DNA of 64,000 nt from Candidatus Thiodiazotropha sp. (ex Monitilora ramsayi) (GTDB lineage Bacteria; Pseudomonadota; Gammaproteobacteria; Chromatiales; Chromatiaceae): assembly GCA_025655575.1 (NCBI GenBank), contig JAHXIP010000003.1, forward strand, positions 186,001 through 250,000. The letters run 5' to 3'. Position numbers and translations under genes: made by a program. This document shows positions 32,201 to 38,937 of this stretch, piece by piece; position 1 is the stretch's first letter; each line of letters starts with the position of its first letter. Below the pieces are notes generated by a model. It was not told the DNA's origin. It saw nothing but the letters and a program-made list of their open reading frames with translations, and made no database searches.

Positions 32201-32807
32201 CCTCCATGTGGCAGAGGAGTCAGGACAGATTCTCGAAATATGCAATTGGGTACTGACCCAAGCACTGACCCGATGCAAACCGTGGATTGAAGCACATCCC
32301 TGGCTACAGGGTATCTCTGTGAATATTCATTCTGCGCTCTTTCACCAGGCCGGCTTCACCGAAAACTTGGAGAAGATTCTCCACGAGACCGGCTTTAATC
32401 CACAACACCTCACACTGGAGATCCACGAAGCGACCCTGGCATCCAATCTTGAGGAGGCTGCCACCAAGATCGACCACCTCCAACAACTGGGGGTGCGCTT
32501 TTCCATTGACAGATTCGGCATCGACTACGCATCTGTCTCCTTCCTCAGAAAGTTTGCACTGCATGAACTGAAGATCGATCGCAGCATAGTGGGGCGCATG
32601 CTTTCTGATCCCGAGGACGCCAAACTGGTCCAGACCCTGATCTCGCTGGCGCAGCAAATGGAGATTCATGTGGTTGCCGTCGGTGTAGAGAACGAGTCTC
32701 AACTCAATTTTTTACGTGACAATGGGTGTCGACTGTTTCAAGGTTACTATTTTGCTCGTCCACAACCTGCCGACCAGTTTATCAACCATTTAAACAAACA
32801 GTCCTGA
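29283..32807 (+). CDS. Periplasmic-sensing PAS-GAF-GGDEF-EAL protein
   Basis: This 1174-residue membrane signalling protein reads in order: signal or anchor helix (about 5-22), SBP_bac_3 sensor (about 35-255), TM helix (about 270-295), PAS (about 305-440), PAS/PAC (about 460-580), GAF (about 590-735), GGDEF (about 740-900) and EAL (about 920-1168). The diguanylate cyclase motif GGDEF is intact, and the inhibitory RxxD site (RDED) lies five residues before it. The EAL domain has departures at catalytic positions: AEVLLRW, FSIDRFGIDY and VAVGVEN instead of EAL, DDFGTG and VAEGVET. Synthesis of cyclic-di-GMP is therefore more likely than hydrolysis. The start at 29283 puts the hydrophobic segment at the N-terminus. 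xseA follows after 5 bp. Confidence 0.88.
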   Translation: MKIQKKTINLLIFCLFFLFLDGIGRTKAEPSQTSVRVGIYHNPPLVSIGPTGTPRGLFIDILIAIAGQENWNLQFLRGTWSDQLTRLETGKIDLLPAIAIDDTREKQFLFIDETVIANWAQVFVPEDSPVQSIPDLDGLTIAVLSDDIYYTGEPGIAAICRSFNIDCELKAYPSYEQVLMATARNKVDAGLVNRLFGATEGLRYTPIPSPIVLMPTDIRIAISHETPHKEILKERIDHHLHRMKTDELSIYHTQLRKLFGNGHEEREQPTWLLRTFILSLLVVLGLFLVVQVMRWRIRQQTRELSHQEMRYKGFFDAVAISFWEGDSSRLLHRLQQLIHTGIRDINTYFDDHPDELRTWVRQIRIVSANPATLRLFGVNTVEELQSWIPHAFTPSAYSVFQQTLVAASKKQRVFTGELDLLTFDRQPIRVIIFFPISYRLEESCRVPVSMLDVTHQRQTEKRLSQVIQGASLGFWDWNLITDELTVNDRWTEMLGLDRSTLTHGIADFEERIHPEDAPITLPAIREHIQAGTPYTLEFRLRHADNHWVWIQGAGAVVEYDPSTNQPLRACGTHENITERKHAEETLHTLMRSMVGITGEDFFERAARELCHWFHADGANIGEVVEKNRIVALSTIVDGKVVEDFQYHLRGTPCNQVVMQGPHLYPEGVQELFPTDQDLIVLNIEGYAGVPIRNIKGEAIGVVWVVSRQPLRMESDWKDVMEIIAARISAEIERKRATEKLQHRATFDSLTDLPNRRLLIDRLTQAQARCRRHAHKGAVIFMDLDHFKTINDTLGHTVGDLLLIEVAKRLQGQIRDEDTASRLGGDEFVVLFSELDGDPQVAAQQARTGAKKIQTALSEPYTIQGNQLHITPSLGIVIFPMDDENADDILKYADSAMYRAKEAGRNTIRFFLPEMHQSAEVQLQLQNDLRHAISHQELDLYFQPMVDGEGRTLSAEVLLRWPHPTHGTVEPKDFLHVAEESGQILEICNWVLTQALTRCKPWIEAHPWLQGISVNIHSALFHQAGFTENLEKILHETGFNPQHLTLEIHEATLASNLEEAATKIDHLQQLGVRFSIDRFGIDYASVSFLRKFALHELKIDRSIVGRMLSDPEDAKLVQTLISLAQQMEIHVVAVGVENESQLNFLRDNGCRLFQGYYFARPQPADQFINHLNKQS

Positions 32808-32812
32808 CATCG

Positions 32813-34165
32813 ATGATAGAGCCTAACTCTCCCCAGCGGGATATCTACAGCGTCTCGCGTCTGGTACGTGAAACCCGCGCTGTACTTGAAGGCAGCTTTC
32901 CGCTTCTCTGGATCAGTGGAGAGATCTCCAACCTGGCACAACCCGCCTCGGGCCATATCTACTTCAGCCTGAAGGATGAGGTTGCCCAGGTCCGTTGCGC
33001 CATGTTCCGCATGAAGCGGCAACGGCTTCGCTTTCGTCCGGAGAACGGTCAGCAGGTCCTGATCCGTGCGCGAATCAGTCTCTACGAGGCACGGGGTGAG
33101 TTTCAATTAATCGTAGAGCATATGGAACCCTCAGGTGAGGGCGCTCTGCGACTGGCCTTTGAACAACTCAAAGAAAAACTCGCCGCAGAGGGCCTGTTCG
33201 ATAGTGAGAAAAAAAGATCGCTGCCCGTCATCCCAAAGCAAATCGGCATCATCACATCACCAAGCGGAGCTGCGATACGCGATCTGCTGAGCGTACTGAA
33301 ACGCCGTTTTCCCGCGCTCCCGGTCATCATCTACCCGGTACAGGTCCAAGGTGAAGAGGCACCTGGACAGATCATCCGTCAACTCCAGTTGGCCAATCAA
33401 CGCAAGGAGTGCGACGTACTGATTCTGAGTCGGGGCGGCGGCTCACTGGAAGACCTTCAGGCCTTCAACGAAGAAGCCGTAGCCAGGGCGATACACGATT
33501 CGCAGATCCCCGTAGTCTGCGGCGTAGGACATGAGATCGACTTCACCATCGCCGACTTCGTCGCCGATCAACGGGCACCCACCCCATCGGCTGCCGCCGA
33601 ACTGGTGGCACCAGATCAACAGGCGTGGCGACAAGGGCTGACGCTCCTTTCCCAACGTCTGAACCGACATCAAGCTCGTAAGCTTCAACTATTGAGGGAT
33701 CTATTCAACGGAGTGGAAAAACGCCTGCACAAACAGCATCCCCTGCAGCGCCTACAGCAGAACTCACAACGACTCGACGAACTAGGACAACGACTGCGCC
33801 AGGGTATGCATCTACACCTTCTGCGACAAACCCGCGGACTGGAACAACTACAGGCCCGGTTTGCGGGACAATCACCGACACGTCGACTGGAGAGACTTGC
33901 AGTCACACAACAACAACTCAACGAACGCCTTCAACGCACCATGGCACTGCAGTTGGAGCAGGCAAGAAACAGACTCGGCCAGCTCGCCCGGGATCTGCAC
34001 ACACTCAGCCCGCTCAACACACTTGGCCGTGGCTACGCTATTGTCAGCCGTTCAGAGAATGGACGGATCGTTCGTTCCTATAAGGAGGTAAAACGTGGGG
34101 AGCAAGTGACTGCCAGGCTTTCACAGGGCAAGCTGACTTGTCAGGTGCTGGATACAGAAAAATGA
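32813..34165 (+). CDS. xseA: Exodeoxyribonuclease VII large subunit
   Basis: This 450-residue nuclease subunit degrades single-stranded DNA. The N-terminal OB-fold begins YSVSRLVRETRAVLEGSFPL. The catalytic domain carries IGIITSPSGAAIRD, DVLILSRGGGSLEDL and the VGHEIDFTIADFVADQRAPT phrase. A long coiled coil follows at about 275-400, and the C-terminal NTLGRGYAIV motif is present. The start MIEPNSPQ at 32813 fits the family; the frame extends 87 bp into the preceding gene. The small subunit xseB is not adjacent. Confidence 0.96.
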   Translation: MIEPNSPQRDIYSVSRLVRETRAVLEGSFPLLWISGEISNLAQPASGHIYFSLKDEVAQVRCAMFRMKRQRLRFRPENGQQVLIRARISLYEARGEFQLIVEHMEPSGEGALRLAFEQLKEKLAAEGLFDSEKKRSLPVIPKQIGIITSPSGAAIRDLLSVLKRRFPALPVIIYPVQVQGEEAPGQIIRQLQLANQRKECDVLILSRGGGSLEDLQAFNEEAVARAIHDSQIPVVCGVGHEIDFTIADFVADQRAPTPSAAAELVAPDQQAWRQGLTLLSQRLNRHQARKLQLLRDLFNGVEKRLHKQHPLQRLQQNSQRLDELGQRLRQGMHLHLLRQTRGLEQLQARFAGQSPTRRLERLAVTQQQLNERLQRTMALQLEQARNRLGQLARDLHTLSPLNTLGRGYAIVSRSENGRIVRSYKEVKRGEQVTARLSQGKLTCQVLDTEK

Positions 34166-34344
34166 AAGTTAACTGTGGCAGTTGAAACTTGGCCTGACAG
34201 AAAGTTTCAGATTATTACCGACAACCACCGACCCGGAGAGGTCATTTGTGTAAAGTTAGACTAGATGATTCTGGATATCGTTGGAAATCTCATGGTAGGC
34301 CGGCGCGGTAGTATTACTATTAGTGCCGACGCGGCCTAAATATT
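34166..34344. other. Upstream edge of cassette-like island, with GTTAGAC box and palindrome
   Basis: Sequence becomes A+T-rich after xseA. A heptamer GTTAGAC at 34255-34261 fits the integron core-site consensus GTTRRRY. A 43-bp imperfect palindrome at 34296-34338 runs from TAGGCCG to CGGCCTA around TAGTATTACTA. It also starts with TAG and ends with CTA, like the larger repeat elements. The end lies six bases before the next start codon. No gene is seen here. Confidence 0.4.
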
Positions 34345-34797
34345 ATGTTTTCAACTGACATAAAGAGTTTAGCCAGTATTTGTATACTTAGCAGCTTATT
34401 AACTGCTTGCGGCAACTCACCTGAGTTTGTGCCCTCTAGTACAGAATCAACCGCAGTAATGCTTAGCAGCTCATATGGCAATTTATTGTTGCAAATCCAT
34501 GATAAGGATATTGATGCTTCTTGGGAATCGGATACTGAAGTCTCAAATGTGACAATTAATGGCAGTAAGCTCAATCTAAAAAATGCAGAGCGGCATGAAT
34601 TCTTAACAAAACAAAATGGCTTCGCATATCTACTCAATCTAGATAAAAGTGAAATTATTGAAGGCGTATATACTGTTGAAGCAATATTGAGCAGGGGTGA
34701 GATTCAAAGAGAGTATAAGGGCTCATATAATATGGAAATAATATTTGGTTCTGTTTTTCACTATTTGCATAGCATATACCAGCAACGTAACGAGTAA
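34345..34797 (+). CDS. Small lipoprotein of unknown function (cassette-like)
   Basis: This is a 150-residue protein with a lipoprotein signal (MFSTDIKSLASICILSSL, then LTACGNS with the lipobox cysteine at residue 22). The rest is a single beta-rich domain containing SSYGNLLLQIHDKDIDASWE and SGVYTVEAILSRGEI-like strands (the gene reads EGVYTVEAILSRGEI), resembling an Ig-type fold by eye. I do not recognise a family. The gene is much richer in A+T than the flanking xseA and efflux genes. It ends seven bases before an attC-like site, which is the arrangement of an integron gene cassette. Confidence 0.7.
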   Translation: MFSTDIKSLASICILSSLLTACGNSPEFVPSSTESTAVMLSSSYGNLLLQIHDKDIDASWESDTEVSNVTINGSKLNLKNAERHEFLTKQNGFAYLLNLDKSEIIEGVYTVEAILSRGEIQREYKGSYNMEIIFGSVFHYLHSIYQQRNE

Positions 34798-34803
34798 AAT
34801 CAA

Positions 34804-34856
34804 ACATAACCATTGGCTACAGTGGATGCTCGCTCCACTGAACCTGAGCGTTAGCT
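34804..34856 (+). other. attC-like recombination site
   Basis: This is a 53-bp imperfect palindrome. The outer boxes are ACATAAC (34804-34810) and GTTAGCT (34850-34856), with TAAC/GTTA paired. Unpaired spacers follow (CATT and TGAGC). An inner arm pairs GG and T with AACC, leaving extra bases on one strand. The closing stem is CAGTGG/CCACTG (34820-34825 with 34835-34840) around a nine-base loop. This order (R box, unpaired spacer, L box with an extrahelical base, variable hairpin) is that of integron attC sites, and the 3' end TGAGCGTTAG resembles known sites. Confidence 0.65.
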
Positions 34857-34864
34857 CTCAAACT

Positions 34865-35476
34865 ATGACAAATGAAACTAATAAATTCCTAGAAGCAACG
34901 CTCGAGGGAGCCGAAGTTATTGCTGATTCGCTTATAGAAAACGAGCTTATAAAAAGCATCCCTATTGTCGGCACAGCGCTTAAACTCATTTCCGGCAGTT
35001 TAGACTTGAGGGATAAAATTTTCTTATCAAAAGTGCAACGTTTTATCTTAGAAATTGAATCAATATCGAATGAAGAAAGATTGAAATTTAAACAAAATAT
35101 ATCATCTGATGAAGAATTAATGGCCACTGTAGGCGAGGCATCCTTATTGGTACTTGATAAGTTGTCTGATCTAAAAAAGGCAGATCTACTAGGTTTCTAT
35201 TTTTCATGCTTCCTTGGCGGTCACTTAGACCAATATCAATATAGAAGGATCACTGCAGCCATTGATACAGCTTTTATTGATGACATTGAAAAGCTCTTGG
35301 AAAGTGGAGCAAATGAACTGCTTTCTCAAAAGCAGTTCATGGAGTCATTGCTTAGTTCCGGAATAACAGTTATTTCCGCTGGTACAACAATAGATAGTTC
35401 CGGGGAATTATTCTACGAACTTACCTCAATGGGCAGTCAAATGATTGAATTATGGCAAGAATACAAACAAAGCTAA
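34865..35476 (+). CDS. Hypothetical helical protein (cassette-like)
   Basis: This 203-residue, mostly helical, A+T-rich gene begins MTNETNKFLEATLEGAEVIA. A hydrophobic stretch, IKSIPIVGTALKLISGSL (residues about 28-45), may be a membrane-interacting or amphipathic helix. Two charged helical blocks follow, with LDKLSDLKKADLLGFYFSCF and RRITAAIDTAFIDDIEKL. No catalytic motif is visible. I do not recognise the family. The start lies nine bases after the attC-like site, and its TAA stop lies inside the next box, AGCTAAC. The upstream in-frame extension to 34745 crosses the attC-like site and is rejected. Confidence 0.7.
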   Translation: MTNETNKFLEATLEGAEVIADSLIENELIKSIPIVGTALKLISGSLDLRDKIFLSKVQRFILEIESISNEERLKFKQNISSDEELMATVGEASLLVLDKLSDLKKADLLGFYFSCFLGGHLDQYQYRRITAAIDTAFIDDIEKLLESGANELLSQKQFMESLLSSGITVISAGTTIDSSGELFYELTSMGSQMIELWQEYKQS

Positions 35477-35500
35477 CAATTAGCCCCACCGGTATTGAGC
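35471..35500 (+). other. Truncated attC-like site at end of second cassette
   Basis: AGCTAAC (35471-35477) is the exact reverse complement of GTTAGCT at 34850-34856, the box at the start of this cassette. The following AATTAGCC and, further on, TATTGAGC resemble the arms of attC, but the expected closing GTTAGCT is missing and ATCCAC is found instead. It is read as a decayed or interrupted site. The remaining DNA to 35593 holds nothing recognisable. Confidence 0.5.
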
Positions 35501-35593
35501 ATCCACAATAAAGCATGATATTGATGTCCTGCACCACATAACCGTAGATTGCCGATTGACGATACCAATGGATTTAATCCATTATGCATCACT

Positions 35594-35944
35594 ATGAACT
35601 CACGAAGACCTCTTTTCAGTGTCTTGTTACTATCGCTGCTGCTTCTGCAGGCACCGATATTAATGTCGTGGTCATATCCGGATGGCAATGAGAACGGTGC
35701 AATGACATCTGCCATGTCTATGACCGATGAACATCACCATTGCCATGACTCAGATAGCGCCACGCCATCTGCCTGTGAAGAGATGGGCTGTGTGTTTTGT
35801 GGTTTTGCCGTTCAGTTTGTCACACCCCGTATCACTGCCTATGTCGCCCATATCCTGCTAATACCTGCGACATCCAATTCTGCCCCGCCACGGCCAGAAC
35901 AGCCCGTGGAACTTCGCCCCCCCATACGCCTGATCACTGTATAA
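35594..35944 (+). CDS. Small membrane-anchored His/Cys-rich protein upstream of copper efflux genes
   Basis: This 116-residue protein has an N-terminal hydrophobic segment (residues 7-24) followed by an extracytoplasmic part rich in metal ligands: MSMTDEHHHCHDSDS and CEEMGCVFCGF. This arrangement is common for small proteins encoded next to heavy-metal RND operons; some are annotated DUF2946-like. Metal binding is inferred from the residues. It lies 78 bp before the TolC-like gene and may be the first gene of the efflux operon. A start at 35549 is in frame but less likely. Confidence 0.65.
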   Translation: MNSRRPLFSVLLLSLLLLQAPILMSWSYPDGNENGAMTSAMSMTDEHHHCHDSDSATPSACEEMGCVFCGFAVQFVTPRITAYVAHILLIPATSNSAPPRPEQPVELRPPIRLITV

Positions 35945-36022
35945 CCCTGTTCCGGCCTATACAGCCGGTTTGATCGTCAGTGGCTCGCCCCTGACCGATG
36001 GTTATTGATTGGGAGCTTCTCC

Positions 36023-37297
36023 ATGTTTTGTTCTGTCGTGGCAACATTGTCACGTGTACACCTGTACGAATACCGGGTTCACCTACCCATACTGTTGCTT
36101 CTGTTTGGCAGTAACAGTACGGCGGGAACCACTGAAGACTTGTCCGCCTTTCAGGCGATGCTGGATCAATTGCAGCGCCACCCCTCTGTCCTCATGTCAG
36201 CGTCCGGTACCCGGCAATGGGAGGTCAGCGCTGAAGGCGCACTGGGGTTGCCAAACCCCAACATCACCCTGGGTCTCAACAATGTCCCGATCAATGAACC
36301 GACCAGTTTTGATCGCTACCTGCCAAGCAGCCGCAGCCTCGAGATTAGACAATCCTTTCCCAACATCAAGGGCAGGGAGGCTGTGCGCAGTACCCACCTC
36401 GCACGGGCAGCATTGGCAGAGTTAGAACGTATTCAGATATTGGCCGATCTGAAGAAACGCCTGATCACGGCACTAGCGGAACGTCAAAGCATCTCGGAGT
36501 CGAAGACAGTACTGGATAGAAAACTTGCACTGCTTCAAGAGCTGGACCGCTGGCTTCGTGGCGAGATGGAGGGTGGTGAAGCCGTCTACAGCCGCTTTGA
36601 TGAACTGGATGTGCAGCGGGGAGAGATCGAAGAGAAGCAATTGGCGCTGGAAGGCAAGGACAGGCGCTGGCAGGCCGAATTGCGGCAACTGATCGACCGG
36701 GTGCCAGATAGCTTGAAACTACCTCAAATCTCACTACGACAGTGGACAGGAGATCCCAGCGAACTGGTTGTGGTTCGAGTCGCTCTGGGCAAACTCGAAG
36801 TCGCACAAGCACAAGTAAGGGAGAAACAGGCGGCCTTCAGTCCCGACTTCGCCTTTGGTGCCGCCTGGCAGCAACGGGAGTCGGGCGAGAATTTTGATGG
36901 TGATGACTGGTTTACCCTGAAGTTTACGGCCAGCGTGCCTCTCTGGGCAGGCTCCAACCAGACCCCAAAATTACAGGCAGCCGAAGAGGCTGTCACCGCA
37001 AAGATGGCACAACGTGACCGTCGACTGCGAGAGGCGAGAGGCAGCTATGAGAGTGCGCTTGCCGACTACCGAACCGCTGATGCGCTACTGAATGCTATGC
37101 AAAAGCGCAATGATCGATTACACGATCTGGAAGCTTCCAATCGACGACGCTATGAATCAGGGGAAGGCAACCTCGAATCGGTTATCCGTCCAGCATTACA
37201 ACGCGCCGATGTGGCACTCGACATGGCCAGAGAAAATGCGCGACGAACGATAGCGGCAGCACGCATCAATACTCTGCTGATGGAGGAATCTCAATGA
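36023..37297 (+). CDS. TolC/CusC-like outer membrane efflux protein
   Basis: This 424-residue protein has an N-terminal hydrophobic signal (about residues 16-33, ending near STAG) and two long helical repeats typical of the TolC channel. Characteristic phrases are FQAMLDQLQRHPSVLMSASG near the start, LEIRQSFPNIKGREAVRS, FAFGAAWQQRESGENFDGDD and NRRRYESGEGNLESVI. It would form the outer membrane duct for the CusB-CusA pump encoded next. The start at 36023 has a GGGAG sequence 10 bases before; a TTG at 36005 is possible. Its stop overlaps the next start (ATGA). Confidence 0.85.
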   Translation: MFCSVVATLSRVHLYEYRVHLPILLLLFGSNSTAGTTEDLSAFQAMLDQLQRHPSVLMSASGTRQWEVSAEGALGLPNPNITLGLNNVPINEPTSFDRYLPSSRSLEIRQSFPNIKGREAVRSTHLARAALAELERIQILADLKKRLITALAERQSISESKTVLDRKLALLQELDRWLRGEMEGGEAVYSRFDELDVQRGEIEEKQLALEGKDRRWQAELRQLIDRVPDSLKLPQISLRQWTGDPSELVVVRVALGKLEVAQAQVREKQAAFSPDFAFGAAWQQRESGENFDGDDWFTLKFTASVPLWAGSNQTPKLQAAEEAVTAKMAQRDRRLREARGSYESALADYRTADALLNAMQKRNDRLHDLEASNRRRYESGEGNLESVIRPALQRADVALDMARENARRTIAAARINTLLMEESQ

Positions 37298-38907
37298 ATG
37301 GCATACCACTGGCCAGCAAAATTGTTTTTGTGCTTTCTCTGCTTTTGGCAATACCCGCCCAATCCGAGAAAGGACAAAAATATACCTGCCCGATGCATCC
37401 ACACTACATCGCCGAAGAGATGGGAAGCTGCCCCATCTGCGGTATGGATCTGGTTTCGCTGGATACCGGTCCCAATACTGCTGAGATTAGCGAAGGCAGT
37501 GCGGAACGCGCCATCGTCACCATCCCACCCGAAACCATTCAGAACATGGGCGTACGTTACGGTCGCGCCGAAACCACACAGTTCGGCAGCCGCATTCGCG
37601 CCTATGGCGTGGTGGCGGAGAATGAAAGACTGCGCAGCGAAGTCTCCAGCCGGGTCGCCGGATGGATTGAATCGCTCGGGGTAACCGCAGTGGGCGATGA
37701 AGTGAAACGGGGCAACCTGCTCTATCGCCTGTTCAGTCCGGACCTGATCGCTGCACAACGGGATTATCTCAGCGCACTGGAAAAAGAGAGCACAAAGCGT
37801 ATCCGTTCTGCCGCAGTGCGCCTTGGCGCACTTGGCGTTTCAGACTCCCTATTAGCCTCACTGCGCAGTAAAAGAAAAGTGATTGAGCACGTGCCTTTCT
37901 ACGCCGAAGCGGATGGCACGGTGAGCGACCTGCGTGTACGGGAAGGCGCCTATGTGCGCCCCGGGGAAACCTTAGCGGTGATTCAGGACTACGCTACCGT
38001 CTGGATCAATGCTGCCGTGGCCGAGAAAGACCTGGCCGCCATGGCTGCCGACACGCCAGTTCGGGTGGTGTTGCCGAATCTGCCCGGCCAGGTGATCGAC
38101 AGTCGCGTGGATTACATTCATCCCACGGTGGACCCGGCCAGTCGCACGGGTACCGTACGCCTGGAGCTGGACAATACAGACGGCCAGCTGCGTCCCGGCG
38201 CCTATGCGGATGTGTTGTTTGAAGTGGGCATGGATCGCCGCCTTGCGATACCGGACAGTGCATTATTGATCGGTAACGACGGTTCTTATCTGGTTGTCGC
38301 GCTCGGTGACGGACGCTTCCAGCCACGAAAAGTACGTATCGGTCTCAGCAGCGGTGGCTTCACCGAGGTCGTGGAAGGCATAGACGGTACCGAGCGTATC
38401 GTGGTTTCCGGTCAGTTTCTCATCGATTCGGAAAGCGTGCTGCGTGAGTCGTTTCAGAAGCTCCAACGCCTCAAGCTGTCACTTGAAGACTTGTCACTCA
38501 GTAAAAGCCAAATTGCCATGGTGGATCATTTAATCGATGCCGCACTCTATCTTCATGAGGCGCTGGTGGATGGCTACGAGGTCTCTCCCAATCAGTTGCA
38601 ACCTGCGAGGGATATCCGGGAGATGTTGTGGCCGGGCTTTGGGGAGACCCGATTGGGACCCATCCTGGATGGTGCGGAAAGCGCCATTGCCAAGGCTCAG
38701 CAGGCGCGCACAGAGAGTGCACAGCAACAGGCATTGCATCAACTGGTGACTGTGCTGCAGCCCTGGATAGTCACAGGACGGCGCGACCACTATCTTGAAA
38801 AAGGCGTGCAGCTCTACCAGGACGCCTCCGATGGTCGGCTATGGATTCAGATGGCGGGAGAAGCCTTCAACCCATACGGCACCGGACAGGGAGCACGATT
38901 ACAGTGA
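37294..38907 (+). CDS. cusB: CusB-like periplasmic adaptor with heavy-metal-binding domain
   Basis: This 537-residue membrane-fusion protein links the outer and inner membrane parts of a copper/silver pump. After a signal peptide (residues 1-25), a heavy-metal-binding domain reads YTCPMHPHYIAEEMGS, then CPICGMDL, with three cysteines, a histidine and methionines. The barrel-sandwich hybrid domain follows, with VSSRVAGWIESLGVTAVGDE and, later, ADGTVSDLRVREGAYVRPGE. The C-terminal 130 residues are a helical extension beyond the usual end of CusB. It is translationally coupled to the TolC-like gene. Confidence 0.9.
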   Translation: MNGIPLASKIVFVLSLLLAIPAQSEKGQKYTCPMHPHYIAEEMGSCPICGMDLVSLDTGPNTAEISEGSAERAIVTIPPETIQNMGVRYGRAETTQFGSRIRAYGVVAENERLRSEVSSRVAGWIESLGVTAVGDEVKRGNLLYRLFSPDLIAAQRDYLSALEKESTKRIRSAAVRLGALGVSDSLLASLRSKRKVIEHVPFYAEADGTVSDLRVREGAYVRPGETLAVIQDYATVWINAAVAEKDLAAMAADTPVRVVLPNLPGQVIDSRVDYIHPTVDPASRTGTVRLELDNTDGQLRPGAYADVLFEVGMDRRLAIPDSALLIGNDGSYLVVALGDGRFQPRKVRIGLSSGGFTEVVEGIDGTERIVVSGQFLIDSESVLRESFQKLQRLKLSLEDLSLSKSQIAMVDHLIDAALYLHEALVDGYEVSPNQLQPARDIREMLWPGFGETRLGPILDGAESAIAKAQQARTESAQQQALHQLVTVLQPWIVTGRRDHYLEKGVQLYQDASDGRLWIQMAGEAFNPYGTGQGARLQ

Positions 38908-38937
38908 AGTCGCTACACCACGACCCGGGGTGCCGCC

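Noticed and set aside
34745..34864. Upstream extension of the 34865 gene
   Set aside because: The frame would include the attC-like site and the end of the previous gene; a good ATG lies at 34865.
35530..35560. A second ACATAACC-like string
   Set aside because: It resembles the first attC box, but no partner box or hairpin follows, so I treat it as chance.
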